Of a stretch of 64,000 bases of DNA, positions 15,426 through 23,969 are shown piece by piece. The stretch is from Nostocoides_A vanveenii (GTDB lineage Bacteria; Actinomycetota; Actinomycetes; Actinomycetales; Dermatophilaceae). The notes beneath the pieces were generated by a model. That model was not told the origin of the DNA. It searched no databases and saw nothing but the letters and a program-made list of their open reading frames with translations. The position numbers and the translations under genes are program-made. The stretch's first letter is position 1. Each line of letters starts with the position of its first letter. The DNA lies in contig NZ_BAAAPN010000057.1 in the NCBI RefSeq assembly GCF_039531165.1, positions 243,857 to 307,856 of the forward strand, read 5' to 3'.

Positions 15426-16946
15426 TCAGGCGTTCCGCGCCGGGACGGCTTGGCGGGTATCGGGGTAGGTCGGCCCGTTCTCGGACCACACGGGTCCGAG
15501 CCGGTTGCCGGTGTTGGCGACCACCTTGGGCCGCACGACCATCCAGCCGATCCCCAGCAGCACGGCGATCAAGGGGATGCCGATGACGACGACGATGAAG
15601 TTGGTCTTGTGCCAGAAGTAGGCATTCGACTGCCACCCGCTGATCGCCATCGCGATGACGACATAGACCAAGAAGGCCAGGCCGAGATAGCTGGTCCAGG
15701 GATAGCCGGGGGCCTGGAATGGGCTGGGCGGGATTACGCCGTTGTTCACCAGTTTTCGAAGCCGCAACTGGCAAACGAAGATCGTCCCCCACGTGAAGAG
15801 CACGCCGAGGGCGGCCGCTTCGAGGGCGATCTCGAAGGCGGACGGGGTAAGCGCGTTGAGGATGGCGCCGAAGAGATAGACGACCGAGGTCATCACGATG
15901 CCCGCCCAGGGCACCCCGGACTTGCTCATCTTCAACGTGAAGGCGGGAGCCTGCTTGGCGATGCCAAGGCTGCGTAACACCCGCCCGGTGGAATAGAGCC
16001 CCGAGTTGAGCGAGGACATCGCGGCGACGATGAGGACGGCCTGGATGACATTGCCCATCCAATCCAGGCCCATGCGGCCGAAGACGGTGACGAAGGGGCT
16101 GATGCCCTTCTTGTATTCACTGGTCGGGAGCATCGAGACCAGCAGCAGGATCGAGCCACAGTAGAAGACGGCGATCCGCATGATCACGGCATTGACCGCC
16201 TTAGGCACCTCGCGCTCGGCATTCTCCATCTCGCCCGCGGCCACGCCCACCATCTCGATCGCGGCATACGCGAAGACGACGCCGGACATGACCATGATCG
16301 GGCCGTACCACGCGAAGCCGTCGGTGTGCGGCCAAAAGCCTCCCGGGTTGGCCCAGAGGTTTTGGAAGCCGGCCTTGTGACCGGCAATGTCCATGCGGCC
16401 CACAACGACGACCAGGCCGACCGCCAGGAAGATCAGGATGGCCCCGACCTTGGCCACCGAGGCCCAGAACTCGAACTCGCCGAAGGCGCGCGCCGAGAGC
16501 AGGTTGATGACCACGACCACGGCCAAGGAGATGAGCACCGTCTTCCAGGTCGCGAAGGTCGGCCACCAGTGCTGGATATAGAGGCCGACCGCGGAGAGTT
16601 CGGCGATGCCGGTCAGCGCCCAGTTGAGCCAGTACATCCAGCCAGTGATGTAGGCCCACAGCTCGCCGTAGAACTCGCGCATATAGGAGACGAAGGCCCC
16701 GGAGGTGGCGCGGTGCAGCACCAGTTCGCCGAGCGCCCGCATCAGGAAGTAGGCTATGACGCCGACAAAGGCATAGCTGAAGAGAAGGGCCGGGCCCGTG
16801 CTGTGCAAGCGCGAGGCCGAGCCGAGGAAGAGGCCCGTGCCGATGGCGCCGCCGATGGCGATCATCTGGACGTGGCGCCGGCCAAGGGACTGTTTGTAGC
16901 CGACTTGCTCCGCGTCAAGGCTTGACGCGTGACTGCGTTCGCTCAT
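15426..16946 (-). CDS. Amino acid permease (APC superfamily, AAT type)
   Basis: A 506-residue integral membrane protein with about 12 predicted spans. The N-terminal signature HVQMIAIGGAIGTGLFLGS is the AAT-family consensus (GABA, proline, asparagine, aromatic permeases). It imports an amino acid by proton symport; the substrate is not predictable here. It is the first gene of a two-gene unit with the downstream binding lipoprotein. The ATG at 16946 gives a normal length. Confidence 0.9.
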   Translation of the reverse strand: MSERSHASSLDAEQVGYKQSLGRRHVQMIAIGGAIGTGLFLGSASRLHSTGPALLFSYAFVGVIAYFLMRALGELVLHRATSGAFVSYMREFYGELWAYITGWMYWLNWALTGIAELSAVGLYIQHWWPTFATWKTVLISLAVVVVINLLSARAFGEFEFWASVAKVGAILIFLAVGLVVVVGRMDIAGHKAGFQNLWANPGGFWPHTDGFAWYGPIMVMSGVVFAYAAIEMVGVAAGEMENAEREVPKAVNAVIMRIAVFYCGSILLLVSMLPTSEYKKGISPFVTVFGRMGLDWMGNVIQAVLIVAAMSSLNSGLYSTGRVLRSLGIAKQAPAFTLKMSKSGVPWAGIVMTSVVYLFGAILNALTPSAFEIALEAAALGVLFTWGTIFVCQLRLRKLVNNGVIPPSPFQAPGYPWTSYLGLAFLVYVVIAMAISGWQSNAYFWHKTNFIVVVIGIPLIAVLLGIGWMVVRPKVVANTGNRLGPVWSENGPTYPDTRQAVPARNA

Positions 16947-17101
16947 ATGCCATCCCCATCAGCTCGAGGTGGCCGAGAGGAAAATTCTCGGCGAATGGCA
17001 TGGTGGCACGGATGCGTTACGCGCGCATCTCGAAAGCATGACAATCGTCCAGCGACCTCGCACGGACCGGCGGGCGACCCGTCGCCGGTACCCTTGGCCT
17101 G

Positions 17102-18535
17102 GTGAGCCTTCGACTATTCGACTCCGCCACCAAGGAGTTGCGCGACTTCGTGCCCGTCACCCCCGGCAAGGTCGGCATCTACATCTGCGGGCTCACCACC
17201 CAGGCGCCTGCGCACATCGGCCACGTCCGCTTCGCCGTCGCCTTCGACGTGCTGCGGCGCTGGCTGTCCCGCGGCCACGGCTATGACGTCGCGCTCATCC
17301 GCAATGTCACCGACATCGACGACAAGATCCTCGCCAAGTCCGCGCAGGCGGGCGAGGACTGGTTCGCCCTGTCCTATCGCAACGAACGGGCCACGGGCGA
17401 GGCGTTGGACCAGCTGGGTGTGCTGCCGGCGAGCTACGAGCCGCGCGCCACAGGCCATATCCCCGAAATGGTCGAGTTGATGGACACCTTGATCGAGAAG
17501 GGCCACGCGTATGCCGCGCCCGACGGTAGCGGTGACGTCTACTTCGATGTGCGGTCGTGGCCGGCATACGGCGAACTGACGCGCCAGAGGATCGACGACA
17601 TGGCCGCCGCCGAGGACGCCGACCCGCGCGGGAAGCACGATCCGCGCGACTTCGCGCTCTGGAAGGGCGCCAAGCCCGCCGAGCCGGCCAGCGCAAGCTG
17701 GCCCACGCCATACGGCCGGGGTCGCCCGGGATGGCACCTGGAGTGCTCGGCGATGGCGCGCAAGTATCTCGGCGACACCTTCGACATCCATGGTGGCGGC
17801 GTCGATCTGCGCTTCCCGCACCACGAGAACGAGATCGCCCAGTCCAAGGCGGCGGGCCTGGGCTTCGCCAACTACTGGTTGCACAACGCCTGGGTGACCA
17901 CGGGCGGGGAGAAGATGAGCAAATCGCTCGGCAACTCCCTGCTGATCAGCGAGGTCACCAAGATTGCCAGCCCGCTCGCGGTCCGGTACTACCTGACGGC
18001 CGCGCACTACCGCTCCACGATCGAGTATCACGAGGGGTCGCTCGCCGAGGCAGAGGCCACCGTCGAACGCCTCGAGGGCTTCCTGCGCCGCGCGCTGCCG
18101 AGGGTGACGACGCGCGAACCCACCGGCGAGGAAGTCTTGCCGGCCGAATTCGTCGAGGCGATGGACGATGACCTGGGCGTATCCGGCGCGTTGGCCGTGA
18201 TCCACGAGCACGTCCGCAAGGGCAACACTCTGCTCGATGAGGACGAGCCGACCGAGGCGGCCGAGATCGCCGATCTGGTGATCGCGATGACCGACGTCCT
18301 GGGCGTCAACCCGCTGGCGCCCAACTGGGTCGGGTCCGCCGATGGCGAGAGCGCGCAGACCGAGGCGCTTGACCTGCTCATTCAGTCGCAACTCGCCGCC
18401 CGCGCGTCGGCGAGGGCGGCTCGGGACTATGCGAGCGCGGACGCCATCCGGGACGCGCTGCATACGGCCGGAATTCAGATCGATGACACGCCGTCCGGCG
18501 CCCGATGGAGCCTCGTCAAGCAGGGTGATCGTTGA
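17102..18535 (+). CDS. cysS: Cysteinyl-tRNA synthetase
   Basis: A 477-residue class I synthetase. The HIGH motif appears as PAHIGHVR near residue 36, and the KMSKSLGN motif near residue 272. Zinc-binding residues are seen in ICGLT, HLECSAMA and HHENE. It charges tRNA-Cys in the cytoplasm. The N-terminus SLRLFDSATKELRDFVP and length fit CysS rather than the MshC cysteine ligase of mycothiol synthesis. The GTG at 17102 is the start. Its stop overlaps the ATG of rlmB. In mycobacteria this gene directly follows ispF; here about 14 kb separates them. Confidence 0.96.
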   Translation: MSLRLFDSATKELRDFVPVTPGKVGIYICGLTTQAPAHIGHVRFAVAFDVLRRWLSRGHGYDVALIRNVTDIDDKILAKSAQAGEDWFALSYRNERATGEALDQLGVLPASYEPRATGHIPEMVELMDTLIEKGHAYAAPDGSGDVYFDVRSWPAYGELTRQRIDDMAAAEDADPRGKHDPRDFALWKGAKPAEPASASWPTPYGRGRPGWHLECSAMARKYLGDTFDIHGGGVDLRFPHHENEIAQSKAAGLGFANYWLHNAWVTTGGEKMSKSLGNSLLISEVTKIASPLAVRYYLTAAHYRSTIEYHEGSLAEAEATVERLEGFLRRALPRVTTREPTGEEVLPAEFVEAMDDDLGVSGALAVIHEHVRKGNTLLDEDEPTEAAEIADLVIAMTDVLGVNPLAPNWVGSADGESAQTEALDLLIQSQLAARASARAARDYASADAIRDALHTAGIQIDDTPSGARWSLVKQGDR

Positions 18536-19512
18536 TGCCGGGCAATAGCGGCCGACCCGGCGCGACCCGCCGGCCAGGCTCCAAGAAAGGCCCGACCGTC
18601 GGCTCCGGTGGCCAGCGCCGCAAGTCGCTCGAAGGCAAGGGGCCGACGCCCAAAGCCGCCGATCGCCCCAATCACAAGGCCTATCAGTCGGCAACCAAGG
18701 GTGGGGCCCCGGGTCGGCCCGCCGCGGGTCGCCGGGCTCCGGGCCGAAGCGCCGCACCGCGCAGGGCCAAGGCGAGCAGCGAGATCGTCGCCGGTCGCAA
18801 CTCGGTCCTCGAGGCACTGCGCGCCGACATTCCGGCCACGACGATGTATGTCGCGAGCCGGATCGACAGCGACGACCGGGTCCGCGAAGCCATCACCCTG
18901 GCGACCCAGCGCGGCATCCCCATGCTGGAGACACCTCGGGCGGAGCTCGACCGGATCACCGACGGCGCCGTCCATCAGGGGTTGGCCATCCAGGTCGCGC
19001 CCTATTCCTATGCCCATCCGGACGACCTGCTCGATGCCGAGCGCCCGGGCATCCCGCTGATCGTCGCCCTCGACGGCATCACCGACCCGCGCAATCTCGG
19101 CGCGATCATCCGCTCGGTCGCGGCGTTCGGCGGGCACGGAGTGCTGCTGCCGGCGCGCCGGTCGGTGGGGATGACGGCTTCGGCGTGGAAGACCAGCGCC
19201 GGCGCGGCCGCGCGCATCCCGGTGGCGCAGGCGACCAATCTGACGCGCGCACTGCTGGACTACCGCAAGGCCGGCTTCTTCGTCATCGGCCTGGACATGG
19301 AGGGCGATGTCGAGTTGCCCGACCTGGCACTGGCCTCCGAGTCCCTGGTCGTCGTCGTCGGATCCGAGGGCAAGGGCCTCTCCCGCCTGGTCCGTGAGAC
19401 CTGCGATCAGATCGTCTCGATCCCGATGAGCAGCGCGGTCGAGTCGCTCAATGCCGGTATGGCGGCGGGCGTCGCGCTCTACGAGATCTCCCGGACGCGA
19501 CGCCCTCGCTGA
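18535..19512 (+). CDS. rlmB: 23S rRNA (guanosine-2'-O-)-methyltransferase RlmB/TrmH family
   Basis: A 325-residue SPOUT methyltransferase. Residues 1-80 are a basic, Gly/Pro/Lys-rich disordered extension; about 85-160 is the L30e-like substrate-binding domain (IVAGRNSVLEALRA); the rest is the knotted catalytic domain with LDGITDPRNLGAIIRS, VVVGSEGKGLSRLV and PMSSAVESLNAGMAAGV. It methylates the 2'-O of a guanosine in 23S rRNA (G2251 in E. coli numbering). The ATG overlaps the cysS stop (TGATG), so the pair is translationally coupled. Confidence 0.93.
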   Translation: MPGNSGRPGATRRPGSKKGPTVGSGGQRRKSLEGKGPTPKAADRPNHKAYQSATKGGAPGRPAAGRRAPGRSAAPRRAKASSEIVAGRNSVLEALRADIPATTMYVASRIDSDDRVREAITLATQRGIPMLETPRAELDRITDGAVHQGLAIQVAPYSYAHPDDLLDAERPGIPLIVALDGITDPRNLGAIIRSVAAFGGHGVLLPARRSVGMTASAWKTSAGAAARIPVAQATNLTRALLDYRKAGFFVIGLDMEGDVELPDLALASESLVVVVGSEGKGLSRLVRETCDQIVSIPMSSAVESLNAGMAAGVALYEISRTRRPR

Positions 19513-19602
19513 GGCGCTTGGGCCGGGTTGTCGGCGCTGCCTCGTAGGATCGGGGTGACCGGTGGCCGCAGTGTGGGCCACGATCACCGACCAAGGACAC
19601 TC

Positions 19603-20223
19603 ATGTCGAACAACGACCCCACCAATGCCGAGGCGCCGCGGCAGACCCCGCCGCCTCCGCCTCCCGCGTATGGCAATGCCGGTCCCTTCGGCGGCCACAT
19701 GCCCGCCGCTCCGCAGTATGGCGACGCCATGCCGAGCTACTCGCCGACCCCGTCAGGGCCGGTCACCCGCCCCAAGCCGATGGATCTCGCTGTCCGGCTG
19801 ATGCAGGCCGGCGGTGCGCTGTCCATCCTGAGCCTGCTGAGCGTGTTCTTCATGCAGGGCTCGCTGAAGGAGAGCGTCGCCAAGCAGATGCGCGATGCCG
19901 ACCCGTCGGTCACCCAGTCCACGATCGACGCCGCCATCACCGTCGGCCTCGCCATCGGGGTCGTCATGGGCCTGATCGGCGCGGGCTTGTGGTTCTGGAT
20001 GGCTGCGGCCAACGGCAAGGGCCGCTCATGGGCACGCATCCTGGCGACCGTCTTCTTCGCCATCTCGCTGCTGATGACAGTGCTCAGCTTCGGCTCCGCC
20101 CAGTCGGCCCTGTCGCGCATCCTCGGCCTGGTGAGCCTGGCTATCGGCGCTGCCGCGATCTTCTTCCTGTATCAGAAAGAGTCCACCGCCTATTACAACG
20201 CGGTCAGCGGCCCACGCCGCTGA
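19603..20223 (+). CDS. Pro-rich-tailed membrane protein of unknown function
   Basis: A 206-residue protein with a Pro/Ala/Gly/Tyr-rich cytoplasmic N-terminus of about 60 residues and four hydrophobic segments (around GGALSILSLLSVFFMQ, TVGLAIGVVMGLIGAGLWFWM, ILATVFFAISLLMTVLSF and GLVSLAIGAAAIFFLY). It resembles small actinobacterial membrane proteins of unknown role. The N-terminal style (MSNNDPTNAE) matches the RDD protein downstream (MSNTDPTAPD), so the two may belong to one group. A strong terminator follows. Confidence 0.8.
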   Translation: MSNNDPTNAEAPRQTPPPPPPAYGNAGPFGGHMPAAPQYGDAMPSYSPTPSGPVTRPKPMDLAVRLMQAGGALSILSLLSVFFMQGSLKESVAKQMRDADPSVTQSTIDAAITVGLAIGVVMGLIGAGLWFWMAAANGKGRSWARILATVFFAISLLMTVLSFGSAQSALSRILGLVSLAIGAAAIFFLYQKESTAYYNAVSGPRR

Positions 20224-20237
20224 CGCCAGCTGCACAG

Positions 20238-20271
20238 AAGCGGCGACTCCCCACCCCGGGAGTCGCCGCTT
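20238..20271 (+). terminator. Hairpin terminator
   Basis: A perfect 14-bp stem (AAGCGGCGACTCCC and complement) with a six-base loop begins 15 bases after the stop of the preceding membrane protein gene and is followed by a T-containing stretch. It separates that gene from the RDD gene. Confidence 0.8.
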
Positions 20272-20369
20272 TGCGCGTTTTGCGCAATTCTCTCGCCGCT
20301 TGCCCGCCCCGCCACTACGCTGCCGAGCGTGGCCGCCGTCCTGGCTGCCCAATCGAATCGAGGGGACGT

Positions 20370-21221
20370 ATGAGCAATACCGATCCGACCGCGCCCGACT
20401 ACGGCGCGAACGTCGACCCGGTCTTTCCGCAGGAGCCCGGTCCGGCTACCCCCTACCCGCCGGCCTCGTCGTCCGATTCTGGTATGCCGGCCTACCCCCA
20501 GGCCGCGGCCGCGCCCCCGCCGCCGCCCAGCGGCGGGTCGAGCGGCTTCCCGCCGCCGCCCAGCGGCGGCTCGTCGGGCTACTCGACCCCTCCGAGCGGT
20601 GGGTCGAGCGGCTACTCGGCCCCGCCGGCATACGGCACGCCCAGCGACAGCGGCGCCGCCTTCCCGCCACCGGCCTACCCGCCCAGTGGGCAGCCCTACG
20701 GCGCGCCGCCCATGGCCCCGGGGAGCGCCTACGGCGCGCCGGGCGCCGTCGCCCTTCCCGGTGGAGGCACGCCGCCGACCATGGTCACCCGCCTGCTGGC
20801 GCGGATCATCGACGCCGTGCTGCTCGGCATCGTCTTCAGCATCCTCGGCGCCGTCGGGCTTGGTGGCGCATCGATGTTCAGCGGTAGCGACACGGCGAGC
20901 AGCTTCGCGTTCGGCGCGTGGCTGAGCATGATGGCGCTCTTTGCGGTGCTGAGCCTGGCCTACGAGGTCGTCCTGATCGCCCTGCGTGGCGCCACGCTCG
21001 GCAAGCAGTTGATGGGCATCAAGGTCGTGCAGGTCGACAGCGGCGCGCTCCCCGGCTGGGGGCCGTCGCTGATCCGCTGGGGCCTGCCGACGGTGGCGAG
21101 TTTCATCTGCTCGATCCTCTCGCTCGTCGTCTACCTCTCGCCCTTCTGGGCCGACCCGACCGGCCGCCTGCGCGGCTACCACGACCAGGCCGCTAAGACC
21201 GTCGTCGTTCCCGCTCGTTGA
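20370..21221 (+). CDS. RDD-family membrane protein
   Basis: A 283-residue protein with a 130-residue Pro/Gly/Ser/Tyr-rich N-terminus that contains degenerate repeats of PPPSGGSSG(F/Y), then an RDD domain: VTRLLARIIDAVLLGIVFS (Arg and two Asp-type positions), a second span, and GATLGKQLMGIKVVQVDSG typical of the family, ending with GRLRGYHDQAAKTVVV. RDD proteins have been linked to ion exchange but most have no known substrate. The ATG follows GAGGGGA. Confidence 0.9.
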   Translation: MSNTDPTAPDYGANVDPVFPQEPGPATPYPPASSSDSGMPAYPQAAAAPPPPPSGGSSGFPPPPSGGSSGYSTPPSGGSSGYSAPPAYGTPSDSGAAFPPPAYPPSGQPYGAPPMAPGSAYGAPGAVALPGGGTPPTMVTRLLARIIDAVLLGIVFSILGAVGLGGASMFSGSDTASSFAFGAWLSMMALFAVLSLAYEVVLIALRGATLGKQLMGIKVVQVDSGALPGWGPSLIRWGLPTVASFICSILSLVVYLSPFWADPTGRLRGYHDQAAKTVVVPAR

Positions 21222-21277
21222 TTCGGGCGCCCCGCGACGCGGCGTCGCGGGGCGCTCCGAGGTGAGGTCCGCCATCG

Positions 21278-21574
21278 ATGATCGTCTGTCCCTTCCGTGC
21301 CCTGACCGGGTATGCGTGCCCCCTGTGCGGCGGGCTACGGATGACCGACGCCCTGCTGCACGGGGACCTGGCGGCCGCCTGGGGACACAACCCGCTGGTT
21401 ATGACCCTCCTGGGGATCAGCGCATTGCTCCTCGCTGCCCGAGTGGCCGGCCGGGGCCCACGCCTGCGGCCGCTGCTGGCCGATCCCCGGCTCGCTCTCG
21501 GACTGGTCGCCGTGATGACGGTCTTCGCGGTCGTGCGCAATCTTCCGGGCGTCAGCTTCCTCGGCCCCGCCTAA
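21278..21574 (+). CDS. DUF2752 small membrane protein
   Basis: A 98-residue protein with the DUF2752 signature at its start (CPFRALTGYACPLCGGLR: Cys-Pro, Thr-Gly, Cys-Pro-x-Cys-Gly) and two membrane segments (LVMTLLGISALLLAARV and ALGLVAVMTVFAVV). The function of the family is unknown. It lies 56 bases after the RDD gene and is probably in the same unit; it ends close to the convergent LacI gene. Confidence 0.82.
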   Translation: MIVCPFRALTGYACPLCGGLRMTDALLHGDLAAAWGHNPLVMTLLGISALLLAARVAGRGPRLRPLLADPRLALGLVAVMTVFAVVRNLPGVSFLGPA

Positions 21575-21606
21575 GGCGCAGCCGCCAGCGGCTCCCGGCG
21601 CCGAGG

Positions 21607-22701
21607 TCAGCTGGGCGGGATCTCGCCGGACCCGCGGGCGATCAGGGTGGGCTTGATGATCTCATGGATTGGGGCCGAGGTGTCGCCGTCCAGCCGCTCC
21701 AGCAACCGGGTCCCGACCAGTCGCGCCAGCCGCGCCACGTCCTGTCGGACGACGGTCAGCGGCGGATCCAGCAGTTGCGCCAGCGGGAAGTCGTCGAAGC
21801 CCACGAGGGCCACTGAGTGACGCAAGCCCATCTCCGCCAGTGCCCGCACCGAGCCCTGCGCGAGGACATTCCGGGCGGCGAAGATCGCCGTGGGTGGAGA
21901 CGGCTCGGCCATCAGGGCGCGGACCGCAGCCTCGGCGTCCGCTTCGGACCGTATGCCGGTGTGCAATAGATCGAGGGTCCCCTCCCGACCATGCGCGGCG
22001 AGGGCATCCTGGACCCCGCTGATGCGCTCCTCGGCGGTCGCGATCGACGGCGCGTCGGTGAGCACGGCGATTCTCCGGTGTCCAACGTGCACGAGGTGGT
22101 TGATCGCGAGGAAGGCCCCCCGGCGGTTGTCCGTGGTGACCGAATCGGTGTCGATGCCGCGGGGCAGCCGGTCGGCGAAGACCACGGGCAGGCCCGCCCG
22201 GATCTCAGGCGCGAGGTAGTCATGGCGGGGGCTGGCCGGCACGATGACCAGCCCGTCCACGCGGCGGGTGATGAGATTCTCGACAATCTGTTGCTCGCGT
22301 TCGGCGGCCTCGTCCAGGCTGGCCGCCAGCACCATCAGGCCACGATCGCGCCAGGCGTCCTCGAGGGCGCGGACCAGCGAGGCCGAGAAACTATTGCCCA
22401 GGTCCTGCACGAGGACCCCGACCACCCCGGTCCGCGCTCGGCTGCGCCGCAGGTTGCTAGCTGCGAGATTGTGTCGATAGTCCAGTCGGGTGGCGGCCGC
22501 GAGCACCCGGGCCCGCACATCGGCCTTGACGCCCGACTCCTCGTTCACGACGCGCGACACCGTCTTCACGCTCACCCCGGCGAGCGCCGCGACATCGCGC
22601 ATCGTCGCCCGCGAACGCCCACCATCGGGGGCGCCGGCGCGCGGCGAGTTCGGCGGGGGATGCCCGACTGACAACGATGTCGAAGCCATATAACGATTCA
22701 T
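21607..22701 (-). CDS. LacI-family repressor of the FrcBCA-like operon
   Basis: About 364 residues: LacI helix-turn-helix (TMRDVAALAGVSVKTVSRVV, hinge RLDYRHNLAA) and a periplasmic-binding-like effector domain (VGVLVQDLGNSFSASLVRAL, VGFDDFPLAQLLDPPLTVV). Starts at 22701 or 22689 are both possible; an extension to 22761 would run through the promoter of the divergent operon. It is divergent from a sugar-binding protein gene whose promoter carries a perfect TGACAACGTTGTCA palindrome, so it most likely represses that transporter until a sugar binds. A half-matching site lies in its own 5' coding region. Confidence 0.9.
   Translation of the reverse strand: MNRYMASTSLSVGHPPPNSPRAGAPDGGRSRATMRDVAALAGVSVKTVSRVVNEESGVKADVRARVLAAATRLDYRHNLAASNLRRSRARTGVVGVLVQDLGNSFSASLVRALEDAWRDRGLMVLAASLDEAAEREQQIVENLITRRVDGLVIVPASPRHDYLAPEIRAGLPVVFADRLPRGIDTDSVTTDNRRGAFLAINHLVHVGHRRIAVLTDAPSIATAEERISGVQDALAAHGREGTLDLLHTGIRSEADAEAAVRALMAEPSPPTAIFAARNVLAQGSVRALAEMGLRHSVALVGFDDFPLAQLLDPPLTVVRQDVARLARLVGTRLLERLDGDTSAPIHEIIKPTLIARGSGEIPPS
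22669..22682. promoter_or_regulatory. Second, weaker LacI-type operator
   Basis: TGACAACGATGTCG matches the perfect operator at 22747-22760 in 12 of 14 positions and lies inside the first codons of the repressor gene, 78 bases away centre to centre. Looping between the two sites would be possible; this is inference. Confidence 0.35.
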
Positions 22702-22710
22702 ACCCGAGAG

Positions 22711-22760
22711 TTGACGCAAGAAGCAAGGCTCTAGTAGAAAACGTTCTGACAACGTTGTCA
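22711..22760 (+). promoter_or_regulatory. Promoter with perfect LacI operator for the sugar importer
   Basis: TTGACG at 22711-22716 and TAGAAA at 22735-22740 form a plausible -35/-10 pair (18-base gap). The palindrome TGACAACGTTGTCA at 22747-22760 then covers the predicted transcription start. The central CG and symmetry are typical of LacI-family operators. The binding-protein gene starts at 22819. Confidence 0.6.
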
Positions 22761-22818
22761 CGTGGGCAATGGAGCCTACGGTGTGCGCTTCGGCGCCTGA
22801 CCAGAGAGGTACAACTCA

Positions 22819-23967
22819 ATGAAGATCGTTCGTACATCCTCGGCCGCTCGCCGGCTCGTCGCCGCCACCGGTGTGGCCGGGCTCGCGCTGACGATGGCCG
22901 CCTGCGGAGGCAGCAGCGGTGACTCCACCACGTCGGCCTCGGCTGGCGGTTCCGCCTCCTCCGGCGGTTCGACGGCCAGCGCCGCATCGGGTGAGAAGGT
23001 CGGCGTCACGCTGATCACCAAGGATTCGACCAACCCCTTCTTCGTCGCTATGCAGAACGGCGCCAAGGCCGACGCCGAGAAGAACAACGTCTCCTTGACC
23101 GTCGCCTCCGGCAAGCAGGAAGGCGACGACGCGGGCCAGATCACCGCGATCGAGGACGCCGTGGCACGCGGCGACAAGGGCATCTTGATCACCCCGATGA
23201 GCGACGGAGTCAACGCCGCCATCAAGTCGGCACGCGATGCCGGTCTCTATGTCATCGCCCTCGACACCCCGCCGGACCCGGCCGACACCGTCGACATCAC
23301 CTTCGCGACCGACAACCGCCTCGCCGGCCAGCTCATCGGCAAGTGGGCGTCGGCCCAGCTCGACGGCCAGAAGGCCACCATCGCGCTGCTCGACCTCTTC
23401 AACGACAAGATCGTCTCCGTCGACTACAACCGTGACCAGGGCTTCCTCGAGGGCATGGGCATCGACGTCAAGGACGGCAAGAAGAACGGCGACGAGGAGG
23501 CCACCGGCAAGTACACCGGCGGCAAGGGCGGCGACTACGAGATCATCTGCAACGAGCCGAGCAATGGCGCCGAGGACGGCGGCCGGACGGCGATGGAGAA
23601 CTGCCTGTCCAAGAATGACGGCATCAATGTCGTCTACACCATCAACGAGCCGGCTGCGGTCGGCGCGAATGCGGCGCTCCAGGCCGCCGGCAAGAAGGCG
23701 ATCATCGTCTCGGTCGACGGTGGTTGCGCCGGCGTGAAGTCCGTGACCGACGGTGTCATCGGCGCTACCGCCCAGCAGTACCCGCTGAAGATGGCGACCA
23801 TGGGCATGGAGGCCATCGCCACCATCGCCCGCGGTGGTGAGAAGCCCAAGACCAGCGATGGCCTGGACTTCTTCAACACCGGTGTCGCCCTCGTGACCGA
23901 CAAGCCGGTCGACGGCCTCGAGAGCATCACCTCGGCTGAAGGTGCCAAAATCTGCTGGGGCAACTGA
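22819..23967 (+). CDS. frcB: Sugar ABC transporter substrate-binding lipoprotein (FrcB-like)
   Basis: A 382-residue lipoprotein: signal peptide, lipobox ending TMAACGG, Ser/Gly linker, then a Peripla_BP_4 fold (GVTLITKDSTNPFFVAMQNG, GILITPMSDGVNAAI, VIALDTPPDPADTVD). This pattern matches ribose/fructose binders, and the gene order binder-permease-single-domain ATPase fits fructose importers FrcBCA rather than RbsA types, whose ATPase has two domains. It binds sugar outside the membrane. A LacI operator overlaps its promoter. The exact sugar is inferred. Confidence 0.85.
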   Translation: MKIVRTSSAARRLVAATGVAGLALTMAACGGSSGDSTTSASAGGSASSGGSTASAASGEKVGVTLITKDSTNPFFVAMQNGAKADAEKNNVSLTVASGKQEGDDAGQITAIEDAVARGDKGILITPMSDGVNAAIKSARDAGLYVIALDTPPDPADTVDITFATDNRLAGQLIGKWASAQLDGQKATIALLDLFNDKIVSVDYNRDQGFLEGMGIDVKDGKKNGDEEATGKYTGGKGGDYEIICNEPSNGAEDGGRTAMENCLSKNDGINVVYTINEPAAVGANAALQAAGKKAIIVSVDGGCAGVKSVTDGVIGATAQQYPLKMATMGMEAIATIARGGEKPKTSDGLDFFNTGVALVTDKPVDGLESITSAEGAKICWGN

Positions 23968-23969
23968 CG

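Noticed and set aside
16960..17060. tRNA-like stretch containing GGTGGCCGAGAGG
   Set aside because: It recalls the D-arm of tRNA-Ser, but no matching acceptor stem, anticodon arm or T-loop could be drawn.
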